A stretch of 64,000 bases of DNA from Girardinichthys multiradiatus (lineage: Eukaryota; Chordata; Actinopteri; Cyprinodontiformes; Goodeidae), in contig NC_061804.1 in the NCBI RefSeq assembly GCF_021462225.1, positions 3,387,001-3,451,000 on the forward strand, written 5' to 3'. Under the pieces are notes generated by a model. It had not been told where the DNA came from. It saw nothing but the letters and a program-made list of their open reading frames with translations, and did no database searches. Shown here piece by piece: positions 1-12,900 of this stretch (its first letter is position 1; every line of letters begins with the position of its first letter). The translations under genes were made by a program, and so were the position numbers.

Positions 1-1826
1 GAATGTGCTGACAACAAAATCAGACAAAAATTATCAATGGAAATCAAATTTATTAACCAATGGAGGCCTGGATTTGGAGTCACACACAATTAAAGTGGAA
101 AAACACACTAGAGGCTGATCCAACTTTGATGTAATGTCCTTAAAACAAGTCAACATGAGGCTCAGTATTGTGTGTGACCTCCACGTTCCTGTATGACCTC
201 CATACAATGCCTGGAGATGCTCCTGATGAGACAGCGGATGGTCTCCTCAGGGATCATCAGGAGACCATTCAAGCTGATAAAAAAGACTGCCTCTGTTCTG
301 GGAACTCCTCTGGAACCTCTGGAGATCATTGTGCAAAGAAGGATTCTTCATAAAATGAAGAACATTATGTAGAACCCTGAGCATCCTCTTCACGAGACTG
401 TCCTACAACAACAGAGTGTCTTCAGTCAGAGGCTTCTTCAGATCTGCTGTAAGACGGAGCGCTACAGGAGATCCTTCCTGCCCACAGCCATCAGCATCTA
501 CAACGGCTCTTTGAGGAAACCTTCATAATATGAGCTACAACAACATTTAATTTCCCTTTGGGATTAATAAAGTATTTTTGAATTGAATTGAATTGAATCT
601 CCTCCCAGACCTGGACTAAAGCATCCGCCAACTCCTGGACAGTCTGTGGTGCAACGTGACGTTGGTGGATGGAGCGAGACATGATGTCCCAGATGTGCTC
701 AATCAGATTCAGGTCTGGGGAACGGGTGGGCCAGTCCATAGCTTCAATGTCTTCATCTTGCAGGAACTGCTGACACACTCCAGCCACATGAGGTCTAGCA
801 TTGTCCTGCATTAGGAGGAACCCAGGACCAACCACACCAGCATATGGTCTCACAAGGGGTCTGAGGATCTCATCTTGGTACCTAATGGCAGTCAGGCTAC
901 CTCTGGCGAGCACATGGAGGCCTGTGCTGCCCTCCAAAGAGGTGCCACCCCACACCATTACTGACCCTCTGCCAAACCGGTCATGCTGAAGGATGTTGCA
1001 GGCAGCAGATCTCTCTCCACGGTGTCTCCAGACTCTGTCACGTCTGTCACATGTGCTCAGTGTGAACCTGCTTTCATCTCTGAAGAGCACAGGGCGCCAG
1101 TGGTGAATTTGCCAATCCTGGTGTTCTCTGGCAAATGCCAAGCGTCCTGCACGGTGTTGGGCTGTGAGCACAACCCTCATTTGTGGACATCAGGCCCTCA
1201 TACCATCCTCATGGAGTCTGTTTCTAACCGTTTGTGCAGACACATGCACATTTGTGGCCTGCTGGAGGTCATTTTGCAGGGCTCTGGCAGTTCTCCTCCT
1301 GTTCCTTCTTGCACAAAGGTGGAGGTAGCGGTCCTGCTGCTGGGTTGTTGCCCTCCTACGGCCTCCTCCACATCTCCTGGTGTACTGGCCTGTCTCCTGG
1401 TAGCACCTCCAGGTTCTGGACACTACGCTGACAGACACAACAAACCTTTTTGTCACAGCTCGCATTGATGTGCCATCCTGGATGAGCTGCACCACCTGAG
1501 CCACTTGTGTGGGTTGTAGAGTCCGTCTCATGCTACCACGAGTGTGAAAGCACCACCAACATTCAAAAGTGACCAAAACATCAGCCAGAAAGCATCGGTC
1601 CTGAGAAGTGGTCTGTGGTCCCCACCTGCAGAACCACTCCTTTATTGAGTGTCTTGATAATCACCAAAGATTTCCCCCTGTTGTCTTTTTCATTTGAACA
1701 ACAAGATGTGAAATTAATTGTCAATCAGTGTTGCTTCCTAAGTGGACAGTTTGATTTCACAGAAGTTTGATTTACTTGGAGTTATATTGTGTTGTTTAAG
1801 TGTTCCCTTTATTTTTTTGAGCAGTG
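1..1826 (-). mobile_element. Tc1-like DNA transposon, broken, left end outside window
   Basis: This is a degenerate Tc1/mariner element read on the minus strand. The right end at about 1800-1826 ends in a terminal motif (TTTTTTTGAGCAGTG) followed by TA, the expected target dinucleotide. The transposase is split. The N-terminal helix-turn-helix part lies at 1190-1576 and the catalytic part at about 600-1180, in another frame. The catalytic part shows DESRF, then DNARPH, then LIEHIWD; 34 residues separate the second Asp from the Glu, so it is a DD34E enzyme. A LINE fragment at about 269-597 interrupts the C-terminal end, and Tc1 sequence resumes at about 1-260. It is non-functional as it stands. 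Family assignment is firm; the exact subfamily is not determined. Confidence 0.85.
269..597 (+). mobile_element. LINE 3' end (L2/Rex1-like) nested in the Tc1 element
   Basis: The fragment encodes, with frame damage, the C-terminal end of a non-LTR reverse-transcriptase protein (RYRRSFLPTAISIYNGS at about 459-510). An A/T-rich 3' UTR with a (TTGAA)n tail follows. It matches the second copy at 9.4-9.95 kb. It sits in opposite orientation inside the Tc1 element, so it inserted later. The left boundary is uncertain by about 15 bases. Confidence 0.75.
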
Positions 1827-2801
1827 TATTTTGAGTGAGTATCTAGACATTATTGGAAAAATTGTCATGCACAAGGCCTATCTCACTTTAACTAAGCAGT
1901 TTTTTTTATAGGATATTCCAACTTTGTCTGGCTTTGTCCTGATTCTTCTTCCTTCAAATTTCAAATGTAAGGTGAAGAAGGTAATGTGATGAAAAAAGAA
2001 AAGCCATTATTTATTTATTTATTTGGATGCAGTTAATGACAATGTTATTGCCACCCCTGTTGCAGTGCAGGTATTACTGCATTTTTGCCTGGAGTCACAC
2101 ACCCTTCAAATGCATTTTCTTTTTTTTCCAAAACAGGAACAAAATCCAGAGTAGTGTAGCCGGGATCATATGACAAAATCATTCAAGGATTTCTAAATAT
2201 GGTTAAAAACATGGTAAACCCCTGTTGTAACATTGCATCCCTTGCAATTTAATCTTTTATGAATATACATGTCTGAAAGTAACTTAGCTGATAATTATTT
2301 AACCACTTGGGGGCACACATAAGTTCTGTACAGAGCACTAAACTTACAGCCCCAGATGTTGAGATGATCATTTAGTCCAGAAAAAGTAAAAGAAACCTAA
2401 TGTCATAGTAGAAGTAACTTGCACAGCAGCAGCTTTGGGGTACTGTAACTAAAATTACTTTTAACACCTTTGTTGCTAAATTTGAACCAGACATTTGACC
2501 TAAAAAGGTTCAGATTTTCACCATATGTTTCTATGCTAAAGAAAAAACAATTACTGGCCAACCTAGAATAGGCAAGAAAAAAAAGAATAGGATAAAATAG
2601 AACAGAATAAATTAATTGTCTCCAATTGGGAAAATTCAGTGTATTGACATCAAATGTGACAGCCCAATTGAAAGCACACAGATACAGCTCAAAATGTCCC
2701 TGGATGTCCGGTATTTATACTGTATCAGCTGCATGTTGTGAAATTCAGATTAACTGTATTTGTATAGGTTATTCTGATCCATACACTTCTTTTAATTTCA
2801 G
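1827..2801. other. mks1 intron sequence, no feature seen
   Basis: This AT-rich stretch lies between the Tc1 relic and the first visible mks1 exon. I looked for the preceding mks1 exon and did not find one. A candidate acceptor near 1912 leads to an in-frame stop in the required phase. Confidence 0.5.
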
Positions 2802-5800
2802 AATTAATTCCCCAGTGGCCAGTGCTTTACTTCAAAGTCCTGTCCCTTGACTCCTGGCAGCGTTATCGTACTGAAGGTTACGGCTATCTGCTTTTTCCTG
2901 CCATTCCTGGTATGTTGCCTCTACTAAAAACTGGTGTTGGAGATTTGAGGCTACAGTACTCACTAATTTATTTCTTATTAATGAAATTCTTTTTTTTATT
3001 CAATTCAATTCAGTTTTATTTATATAGCGCCAATTCACAACAGTCAGGTTCATACATTCCTATTAGTCCTAACTATTGAACAGTTCAGTCAGATTCAGTT
3101 ATTTATTCAAATTGGATAAAAGGTTTTTCTGTCTAAGGAAACCCAGCAGATTGCATCCAGTCAGTGACTTGCAGCATTCACTCCTCCTGGATGAACATGT
3201 AGAGACAGTGGACAGTCACTGGCGTTGACTTTGCAGCAATCCCTCATACTGAGCATGCATGTAGCGACAGTGGAGAGGAAAAAGTCCCTTTTAACAGGAA
3301 GAAACCTCCAGCAGAACCAGAACCAGGCTCAGTGTGAGCGGCCATCTGCCACGACCGACTGGAGGTTTCAGAGAACAGAGCAGAGACACAAAGAGAACAA
3401 AGAAGCACTGATCCAGGAGTACTTTCTATGGGAAGGAAAAGTAAATGTTAATGGATGTAGCTCCTTTAGTCGTTTCATCTAGAAAGAAAGAACAGATAAA
3501 CTCTGATCCAGTTTTTAAGGTTAGAGTCTGAAAGAGAGCACATAAAATTAGTTACAGTAGAAGCTCAGTCAATTTCCATGTCTAGGAGAGAGAAAGGGTT
3601 AAACACTAAAAGACAGGGCTTTGTGGATCATCTGTAGAAGGTGAACATTAAGTTGTTGCCAGCAGAAGCTCGGACAATTCCCCTCTCCAGAAAGGTGTCA
3701 CAGGTAGACACAGAGCCAGGCCAGGTGTAGCTTCTAGGAAGAGAAAAGAGAGAACAACGTTAAAAGCTGAAATAACAGCAAATAATGCAAAATTGGAGAG
3801 TAGTGCAAGAATGTAGCGAAGAGGGTGAAAGTGGTCATTATGTCCTCCAGCAGCCTAAGCCTATTGCAGCATAACTACAGAGATAGTTTCCGTTTATTTA
3901 TTTATTTATATAGTGCTTATTTACAACAATGTCGTCTCAAGGCACCCCACAAAGGGTCCCTAACAGAGCGGGGCCGCCGGGGAGGCCAGACCAAACCACC
4001 GAGTGCCAGGGCCCGGCCACCCCAGAACGGGCCACGTGTAGGGGAACTAAGTAAAATAATAAACTGATGAAGTTTGTCCATCTAGAGCCCACTGATGGCC
4101 ATTGTTATACTAAAAACCACAAGGATTGGGATACCTCTCTCTGTCTGACTGATTATTACAATTGGAAAAGTTACATATACTAACTTCATAATATGAGCTA
4201 TAACAACATTTAATTTCCCTTTGGGATTAATAAAGTATTTTTGAATTGAATTGAATTGAATTGAATTGAGAAAGGCTGCTTACATTTCAGCAGAACTTAA
4301 TATTACAGATTTATTGTTGGCTTGTTGGAGCAACATTACAAACTGATGACAAACTAAATATGATCAATTATTCTGCTACCTAAAAATCAGAGCACAGATG
4401 AACTACATCAAACTCTGATTTAAACGTGAACTGTTTTGTCCTAATTGTCTGTAATATATACTGTGTGTGTGCCAGGTAAGCATTCAGTGAAGTGTCACAC
4501 GTGGAGACCTGTTCAGGCAGGGACAGCCTCTGCTTTGAGGCGCTTCTTTATCGGAGGTTCCGCAGAACTGGAAGACAACAGCTACGTCCGAATACCAGGG
4601 ACATTTAAGGTAGACTCTAAACTGGTAAACTGCACATGGAGTCCAGTTCAACATATAAGACATCTTCCAGTTGTACAGACCCATTTAGTAAATTGGAATA
4701 TTAATGAAAAGTTTATTTAAGTAACTTAATTCACTAAGTGAAACACATTATTTAGATAATTTACAAACTGATGTTTTAAAGCCTTTATTTCTGTTAGTTC
4801 TGGTGATTTTCTGCTTACAGCGAATGAAAACACAGCATTTAAGATTAGAATCAGATCAATAAAAAACATGTTTAATACAGAAATGTGGGCTTAACAAATA
4901 GTATGTTTAATACCTGCTTAAAGGTTGTTATTTTCAAAAAGTACATTAAATCTGACAAACGAGTCTCATTGGAACAGATGTTCAAATTTATTCAGTATGA
5001 CTTTATATTGAATTAAACATGTATCTACAGTTTGTCCAAAGCATACCCTTTGACAGTTTGAATAAACACTGTTGTGGAGGTCACAAATAAAAAGTCTCTA
5101 TGCTTCAAGAAGATAAATTCAGAGATTTTCAAAAGTAACGATTTAAGATTTAAAACCGCCATTGTTTAAATTTTTAATGATACGTTTGTGTTTGGCTTCA
5201 GGGAGAGAGGCTGAGTCGCTTTGGCTTTTGCACTGAAACCACAGGAAGCGTTACGTTTAGTCTACACTGCATCCAGCAAGCCAGGTAAACTCATTTTATA
5301 CATAATAAAATAAGTGAGTGAATTGTATATTAAATATACTTTTCCCATTAAGGGATAATAGGTTTGAACCAACGAAGGTGCCACACTTACTGTCAATACT
5401 TTGTACAGCCTTCTTTTACCAACAGAACAGTTATCAGATATGGACAAAAGGAGTGAAACATTATTAAGATGCAAAAGTGATTTTTGCACATTTTAACATT
5501 TAATGACACAAAAATATTTAAGGTCAGTAAGCTGTTGTTACATTAAAAGCCTTTTGAGAGTTACAGTATGATCCATTCTTACTGGTTCCCCTGCACCTAA
5601 AATACCTATAATACTGCATAAAGTCAGTGAATACATATAGATGAATTTGTGATTTATGCTTTCTTCTTTAAGTCAAATCAAGTCAAGTTTATTTATATAG
5701 CGCTTTTTAGGAACAAGGCACTCAAAGCGCTGTACATTTACACATGATACAGAAAATCAAATACAGAAAAACAAATCAAATGACACTAATAATCATTGGG

Positions 5801-8800
5801 AGTTTACTGGTAAGAGCTGGTTCTAATCCAATCTTTCAACAGTTTTAGTCCAGACGTTTTAAATACTTAAATGTTTAACTTTCACTGATATGAAATTGTT
5901 GTAATACAATCCTTCTAAGAAATCTAAAAACCTCTGGTCATTGGTATAAAAACAGCTTCAGTCCAAATTTTCAAATACTAATAATATTTGGCTTTTGCTG
6001 GTAATCCTTCTGAGAAATCTGAAAATCTTTGAAAAGCAATTAGGTAAATTTAGGTAAAATAAGATAGGAGGGGAAAAAAATCATATTTCAGACTCTATTC
6101 TGAGCAGAATAGAACCTGAAATAGTACAAAAAAACCTCAGCAGGGGTTAGCAACACACACATAAGTAAAGATTTAGCAAGGGTACGGTGGAATCTTGAGG
6201 GTGCAAATATATATAAGTCTGAGTGTGTTTGCAAGAATTAGACTGTCAACACTGATAGAAGCGCCATTGTCCTTGAGAAGAAAGGTGGAAGTTTTATCAA
6301 TCGGCCGCATGGTCCTATCAGCACACAGCTGGTAGGGGAGTGCTGGGGAAGAGCGTCGTGTTTATATAACATCCAGAAGATAGTTTGTCGATAGCCAGTT
6401 AGCAGAAGTTGCCAAGGCCACATTGGGGCGCCAGATTTAGAAAAACAATAAATGTTGTTCAGGGAGTTGTGAATTTCCAACCACCTTAAGAGTTTTACTC
6501 TCAATTGCGAATCCAAATAGCCAAATTTCTGGTACTTTCTGCAGATCTCAACTTCTCCAAGATTATAGCTCACCCTACAGATTTTCTGTAGGTGTTTAGG
6601 TCTGGAGACTGAGATGGAAAAGGATGAAAATTAATTTTGTGTTTGTTGAACCATTTTGATGCTGATTTGGACATATATTTAAGATCATTATCCTGCTGAA
6701 AAGACCCAGTCATGACCCATTTTTAGTTTTCTGTATTTAACATGTTGTATTCCTGGTAATTCAGCCCCATAGCCTTACAGATCCTCCACCATACCTAACA
6801 CTGGGTATGAGGGTTCTTTTTCACACATTCATCTAGTCAGGCCTGGAGTGTTTGTTGCTTAAAAGTTGAATCCTAACCTCATCTGACCAAAGCACGTGGT
6901 TCGAGTTTAGGTCCCAGCAGTATTTAGCAAACTCCTTTGAGTCACAGTTATATGATTGTAGGATAGATGGTGTGTAATGGTTGTTATGGAGACTTTATAA
7001 CCCCAAGATGTAATTCTTTGCTGCAGTTCTCTATCTGTGAGCTTTGCAGTCTTTTTACCACCATTTCCATGCTGTTCATTATGCATAGCTCCATGATCAA
7101 CTTTAGTCCTCGTTCACCCTGCTTGAGAAATTGCCCTCTGTGTTACACTATATTAATTCCCCAGGGAAACCGGAAGTCATAGTTGACTAATTTAACTAAG
7201 TTCCTGGAAACTCTGATCCGAGAGTGAAGTATGCATTAAAAAAAAGCTTATAAACACATGTTTTATTTGAATTAGACTGTCAGTAAGAGTTTGACCAATG
7301 ACTTTGTTTGACGGGTATAAATGTAGTCAAATTACAAGTTTTCTAGAATTTTCAGTGTCAAAATATGTTGCTGCAATTAAAGATTAATATATTTTGAGGC
7401 CTTTTACACATTTTAACTAACTTTAGCCAATAATTGCGCTGGGCATGACATAAGTGACAAAAATGTTAATAAAGAGAATCCAGACCAAAATCAGTCTATA
7501 TTGCAAGAACATCTGGATCACCATTGTCACACAGGCATATAAAATAATATAAATAAACTAATACAAATTTGCAAAGCAAATATAAAAAACGTAATGTCAA
7601 AGATCATTTATAGTTTTATTTTTATTGGTTCTCAGAGAAAACCAGTGTACATTGGTGCAATAAAATCACAAACAGCTAATTAAAAAATAAACCAGTAGTA
7701 CAAACCATTTCCCTTAGAAACGTTTCTAATTGTGACACATCTGAGAATGTCAAAGATTTTCATACTTTTTAAATACAGATTACATCAGTTTACATTTGTT
7801 TACTTGACTTCATGTTCTACCAGCTGACATCTGTGACAAAAGGTGTTAACAGAGGAAAAAGACACAGCCTTAAATCATGTAAGACAGCACACATACGGTC
7901 ATCACTCAATCGATAAATGAATGAATTAGTAACACAATTAGACTTGCGAGCGAAATTAACTTCTGACAGAAATACGAGAAACATATCTCTGTCACACATA
8001 GTAGAGGATCCAGAAACATGCAGATGAGGACAAATCTGGCCATGAACTCATTTTCTTAAACGTTTTGTTAAAGTTTACGTGGAGCCCAATAAAAAAAACA
8101 TCAGAAAGTCAGACAAAACTCTTATATGCTATAAACACCGTGATCTTAAAACTGATGAAAATAAATCTAAATCTGGTTTAATTGATACACGTTTGGTTTG
8201 TTTCAGGGCCTTTGTTGATGCTGGGCTTCTGAAGAAGAGGAGACAGAAAGTGGTTGACCAGCTCGGAGGTTTTAGCCAGCAGGGAACAGTCTGCAGCATT
8301 CTGGGTAAAAGTTTTTCTAAGTGCTTTTAACAACAGAGCTGATACACTCCCATCAGTGATGATTTCTGTGTGACAGCTAAGGTGACGGACATTTCATTTT
8401 AATCAGACAGAAGAATTTATTCTTTCTGCTCAGTGCTTCCTCTGCTCTTTCTAATTGGGAGTCTAAGAGGTCGATGGTGGTACTTCTGTCATTTGGAGGC
8501 TTCCAGAATGAAAAGTGAATGTTAGCTCTCAGAGTAACGTCGTGTGAGAGATACAAGATATTTATTCTGTGATAAATGCCTGTGAACTGCAAGCTGTAGC
8601 TCATAATATTTTACTATGTGTTAAAATCTGATTTAAAACCTATATCTAACAGTTTCACCAGTTTATTTCTAATGATTTTTTTCAGAAAATCTAAGATAAA
8701 AAGTATTTTGGAAACATGACAGCATGGGTCTAGGTCTTCGTGCCATTTCAGTGATTACATCAAAATATCCTTACAGCTGAAGTTATAATGGTTTAAAAAT

Positions 8801-8981
8801 CAGTTTGAAGTCTCCTGTGCACATAATTGCACATAAAATGTAATTATATATTTTTTTGCATTTATTTTTCCTATTAGAGGCTTACCAGAGGGCTCACAAA
8901 AGGCTGCAAGAGGCCAGAGAAAGTCTTCCAAGAGATGTCCTTAACTCTACTGCCCAACTCCAGCTGGAATCCTCCGCATAG
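2802..8981 (+). CDS. mks1: mks1, 3' part: MKS1 B9-domain ciliary protein, last five coding exons
   Basis: MKS1 is a B9-domain protein of the ciliary transition zone (MKS/B9 complex), needed for ciliogenesis and Hedgehog signalling in vertebrates; that role is family knowledge. Coding exons are 2802-2909, 4476-4609, 5202-5284, 8207-8304 and 8878-8981 (TAG at 8979-8981). All junctions are GT-AG and join in phase, giving 175 residues including the first split codon. Diagnostic stretches are [18 protein letters not shown], the [13 protein letters not shown] segment with [25 protein letters not shown], and the C-terminal basic region [18 protein letters not shown]. The B9 domain is therefore only partly in view. 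Upstream exons must lie before base 1, because a Tc1 element occupies the adjoining intron. Introns carry a LINE-type repeat, tail repeats and Tc1 relics. Confidence 0.9.
3005..3880 (-). repeat. Dispersed fish retroelement repeat (LINE-type 3' region)
   Basis: The block starts on the plus strand with the complement of a (TTGAA)n tail and the motif TTTATATAGCGCC. It then continues through the widespread fish repeat carrying GGAAACCCAGCAGATTGCAT and GAGCATGCATGTAGCGACAG. It shares about 400 bases, in inverted orientation, with 59180-59590, and a short piece with 55310-55360. The class (LINE 3' UTR or non-autonomous derivative) is inferred from the tail. It lies in an mks1 intron. Confidence 0.65.
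3890..4060 (-). repeat. Short interspersed 'atagtgcttatttacaac' tail repeat
   Basis: A second retroelement tail type: a TTTATTTATTTATATAG start, then a GTCTCAAGGCACC motif common in fish repeats. It abuts the preceding repeat inside an mks1 intron. Confidence 0.45.
4184..4267 (+). repeat. LINE 3' tail fragment
   Basis: This is the last 80 or so bases of the LINE family seen at 269-597 and 9.4-9.95 kb, beginning CTTCATAATATGAGC and ending in tandem TTGAA. The coding part is missing, as expected for a severely 5'-truncated insertion. Confidence 0.7.
5670..5745 (-). repeat. Retroelement tail repeat with 'atagcgctt' motif
   Basis: The sequence starts with (CAAGT)-type repeats and TTTATTTATATAGCGC, then GGCACTCAAAGCGCTGTACA. 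This is a common fish LINE/SINE 3' end, read on the minus strand, in an mks1 intron. Confidence 0.5.
6230..7110 (-). pseudogene. Tc1-like transposase relic
   Basis: In the minus-strand frames around 6590-6730 a decayed catalytic region can be read ([20 protein letters not shown]), matching the SPDLN region before the catalytic Glu of Tc1 enzymes. A related N-terminal part lies towards 7110. Stops and frameshifts are frequent. It lies in the 2.9-kb mks1 intron between 5284 and 8207. The 6230-6570 part is assigned by adjacency only. Confidence 0.6.
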
Positions 8982-9288
8982 GAGTCAAAATGAAGCTCAA
9001 AGCAGATAATTCATTATAATTAGAGATGATGATTAGTGCACTTCTACTGGAAAAGCACTAGCTATCACCTTGATGTTTTTCAATGCACATATAGACGCAG
9101 AAATGTGGATGCCAGGATGAGTAATAGTTTGGTAAACAAAGGAATAACAAGTTGCTTGTATTCTTTTGTTTCCCTTTGGCTTTAAATTATTTCATAGTTA
9201 ATTTTAGATCCAAAAGTGCTGATTTTCTTTACTTTTTATAATCCACTTTAATGCAATTTGTAAAATGATGCATCTATTATTGGTGTGA

Positions 9289-9294
9289 AATAAA
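9289..9294 (+). promoter_or_regulatory. mks1: Polyadenylation signal of mks1 (AATAAA)
   Basis: A canonical AATAAA lies about 310 bases after the mks1 stop codon. A second AATAAA-like site follows near 9364. Confidence 0.55.
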
Positions 9295-9374
9295 CATGTA
9301 ACAGTAACAGTTTGGTCATCTTTGTATACTTCAATCTGTTGTCCTATAAAAATAATTTTACTCAATAAATTTTA

Positions 9375-9948
9375 CAGGACCTCTTTGTGGCATGGTGTAG
9401 AAACAATCCTCTCATCTTGAACGTGAATAAAACAGGAGATGAATGAAGATTTTAAGAGAAACAGGAATGGGTCAAACACTATTTTCATCATGGGAGATGC
9501 AACTGTGAAGCCATCTACAAGAAGGGACAGAGCAGACTGTACTTCTTGAGGAAGCTTAGGACCTTTGGTGTTTGCAGCAAGATGCTGCAGATCTTCTATA
9601 AGTTTGTTGTGGTGAGTTGATCTCTTCTGCCTTCATCTGCTGGGGAAGCAGCATCAGAACCAGGAACTTGAAAAAGCTCCTCAAGCTAATAAAAAAGGAA
9701 GGCTTTGTTATGGGGACTCCTCTGGAACCCCTGGAGATCATTATGTGACGGTCCTACAACAATAGAGTATCTTCAGTCAGAGGCTTCTCCAGATGTGCTG
9801 TAAGACAGACCTACAGGAGATCCTTCCTGCCCCCAGTTATCAGCATCTACAACGGCTCTTTGAGGAAACCTGCATAATATGAGCTATAACAACATTTAAT
9901 TTCCCTTTGGGATTGAAAAAGTATTTTTGAATTGAATTCTGAATTGAT
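9375..9948 (+). mobile_element. LINE 3' end (L2/Rex1-like), 5'-truncated
   Basis: The fragment encodes broken reverse-transcriptase C-terminal motifs on the plus strand: a DLFVAWCRNN-ILNVNKT region, then KGQSRLYFLRKLRTFGVCSK, and a RSFLP-type end. The ATATGAGC 3' UTR and TTGAA tail follow. It is the longest copy of this family in the window, but it is non-coding because of frameshifts and stops. It lies just after the mks1 3' end. Confidence 0.8.
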
Positions 9949-10519
9949 TTGAGCTCTTGGTGGGTATGGGTAACATTGAAGGTGGAAAAAAAAGGATATG
10001 ATTTCGCTTGGTGTAATTTTTTTTACATCCGGGAATGTAGACGTATTACTCATAACAGGTTGTTGTTGTTTTTTTTTTAAATTGCAACATTAAAAAAACG
10101 TGACAGGTTTTTGTTAATTATTCCGACTTTGAATTCCCATGAAAAAATCTTCAAGTGTTGCGTTCATAACTGTGGGACGTTAGTTTTCATTGCGAAAATG
10201 TTAAATTTCAATATTGAAGAGAAAAACATAAGAACTCCTTTGGCCCCAAACTAAATAACAAACTATAGTTTAAAAAAAAACTATGAAAAGTGATGTTGGA
10301 AGCAAATTTGTTGAGATGTTAAATATGTCTGAAAGTATGTAAAAATTTAACTATTTGCCGATAAAGATATTGATTTGAAATGAGCCAATTTTTACACAGT
10401 TTCCCTAATCAACAAGTTTCACAATATTTCTTTATATTTTTAAATCAAGACAAATATCCGAATTTCATGGCTTTTGCCGTAGTTACAAAGGGAAGTTATC
10501 CGATTTTCCTTGACTGTGA

Positions 10520-10605
10520 ACGCACCATTCTCCATCTTCCGCCGAACAGGGAAGGGACCAACCTGCGTCCTGCTGCAGAATTCCCCGCGTTACTTATTCA
10601 AACAG
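10520..10605 (+). other. ap2b1: Possible non-coding first exon of ap2b1
   Basis: This is a locally GC-richer stretch ending in a good donor (AACAG/gtcagc at 10605/10606), about 2.9 kb before the first coding exon. The latter begins with a 5'-UTR acceptor at 13488/13489. A second strong donor (CACAAG/gtgagc near 11658) is an alternative. Only transcript data can decide. Confidence 0.3.
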
Positions 10606-12089
10606 GTCAGCCTAAATTATATATTATCAGAACATTATTTCATTTTGGGAGATTTGTGTCAGTTGGTGTGTTGATCTGTTTATGGTTTGGCTGAATTGGC
10701 GAATGTCCTGTCAGCAGCAGTTGCAACAGCAGCTACAGCAATGATGGAAACTGGGCCGCTGCTCTCTTTTCTCCCGTTTTGTGTCACTTTTAACACAATC
10801 TTTTACTGAAACCTCGTTTTATACTGACTGGTAACACGTCTCTGAATCCAGAAACCCAGAAGAATGTCTGATTCAAAGCTTCTGGTCCTTAGCTGCGAAA
10901 ATGACTGGAGGTCGCGGTGCCTTTAGCTTTTAGCTAACCAACGACGCTAAAGTTGGCATAGGATTTGTAGACTTAAAGGGTAGTTCACTCCTTTTTTTAT
11001 GAACCTGAGCTACTTTTGATCTGCTCTAGTGCAAAATGCTAATTAATTTTAATAGTCAAATCTGGATTGATATACTTACACGATCTCTAGGTTTTTTTTT
11101 TTTTTAAAACACGAGCTTGTGATTTGTGAAATCTGTATTTACGAAAAGACAAAAGAACTGCTTTTATGGCATATAGCCCATCTCAGACTGAGTCCTGCTT
11201 AAAAATTACCACGTTGTTTAACACGCTTCTATAAGCATTGAAGAATATTTCTGCTCATCTGTGACCAGTTAAAGTCTTTAAGATTTGGGGCCAAATCTGA
11301 TCACATTTGACATTTACTGCTATGCCGAATCAGACGCTAACTTCAGCGCCGCAGCTAACCGATGCTAGCAAGGTGGAAGTGCAGAGGGTTGAAATGAATT
11401 GTTGCTAACTGGCAATTTAATAACGGTTAACCGGTGTCACACATTGAAACACCTTTCAACACACACAAAAAAAAAAAAGATGAATTCTGGATTACATGAA
11501 ATGTTTAAGGGTAAAACAGCGGCGTGGACTGATGCGGCAAATAGCCGTTAAATAAAGCCATTGGTGTGAGATGCAACTTTGTCACCATTTTCCCTTAATT
11601 AAACGTCTGTGACGCAGGTCCAATGAAGTGTAATAATCTAAGAAACGAATCCACAAGGTGAGCTATCTGAGAGGCAGCGTTGGTGTTGATCTGGAGCACT
11701 TAGTGTTTGTCTGCTGTCTCATTTAAAGGAAATGATTCGCTTTGATTGTGTTGAGTTGTTTTTCATTTTGAATGATGGAAGCACATATACATGTATTTGA
11801 ATACCATAATATGTTAGATAAATGACACAGAATGTATCCTTTGTTCTCTCTTGGTCTAATTTAGTTGTCTGCAAATCCTCCCTTGGTCTTTTTTTTTTTA
11901 CTTAGAAATGTTGCAGCACTAGTGGCCATATTAGTAGCTTGACAGGAAGAAGGACAGAGAGAGATGGGCAGGAAATGGACCTCCTAAAGATTTTTACGAC
12001 ATAAATGTGCGCCTGCTGACAGGTATAGCAATGTACTGTATAGTGTATGCACTTAGTGCTCAGTTGGGGCTCCTTTTGCATGAATTACT

Positions 12090-12900
12090 GCGTGAAATGC
12101 TGTGTGGCGTAGAGGCGATCTGCCTGTGGCTCTGCTGAGTTGCCAGGTTGCTTTAATAGAAGCCATCAGCATCTGCATCTTTGGCTCTGGTGTCTCTCAT
12201 CTTTATCCTGAAGGTACTCCATAGATTCTCAATTGGGTTTAGGTCAGGTTAGTTTGCAGGTCAATCAAGCATGGTGATGCCATGTACATTTAAGCAGTTA
12301 CTGGTACTTTTGGCACTTTGGCACGGTCCCAAATGCTGCTGGAAAATGAAATCACCATCTCCATTAAGATTGAGGTGCTCTAACATTTCCTGGTAGACGC
12401 TGTGCTCTGACATTGAACTTGACCAAACACAGTGGACCAACACCAGCAGATGACATGGCTCCTCAAATCATCACTGACAGTGGAAACTTCACAAGCAAAT
12501 TGATTCTAAGAGGATTTGAGATCACTGAGCAGCATTCCAGTCTTATCTTCGTCTTTAGCCCAGGTTAGACACATCTGATGCTGACTCTAGTTCAGGGGTG
12601 GCCTAACGCAAACAATGTGATAGTTGTAGCCCATGTCCTGGATACGTCTGTGTGGTGGAGCTTGAAGCACTGATTCCAGCTGCAGTCCACATCTTGTGAA
12701 TCACCCCCCTCACATTATTTACTTCCACTACACTTCTTATAATTTAATATGCTTGGATACAGCGCACTGATATGCCAGTTTCTTTAACATTAAATCCCCT
12801 TGTGGAAATTGTCAGTGACTGTCTGCTGTTCACCCATCAAATTTAAATCTTTGTTATAAACAAATATTTAAAAATTGAACTCAATATTCAAACTTTCTGA
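12090..12900 (-). pseudogene. Tc1-like transposase relic
   Basis: A heavily decayed minus-strand copy of a Tc1 transposase, related to the 49.8/57 kb element. The complement of 'CCAACACCAGCAG' and the 'AATTGGGTTTAGGTCAGG' stretch correspond to the VGPLC and SPDLNPIE regions. It has multiple stops and indels. It lies upstream of the first ap2b1 coding exon. Confidence 0.7.

Noticed and set aside
1912..1971. Possible missing mks1 exon with acceptor TTTATAG and donor AAG/gtgaag
   Set aside because: In the phase required by the next exon it contains a stop codon, and its translation does not resemble MKS1.
10380..10694. 104-codon plus-strand frame upstream of ap2b1
   Set aside because: It overlaps a likely non-coding first exon and its intron. 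The residues look random and the frame crosses the donor.
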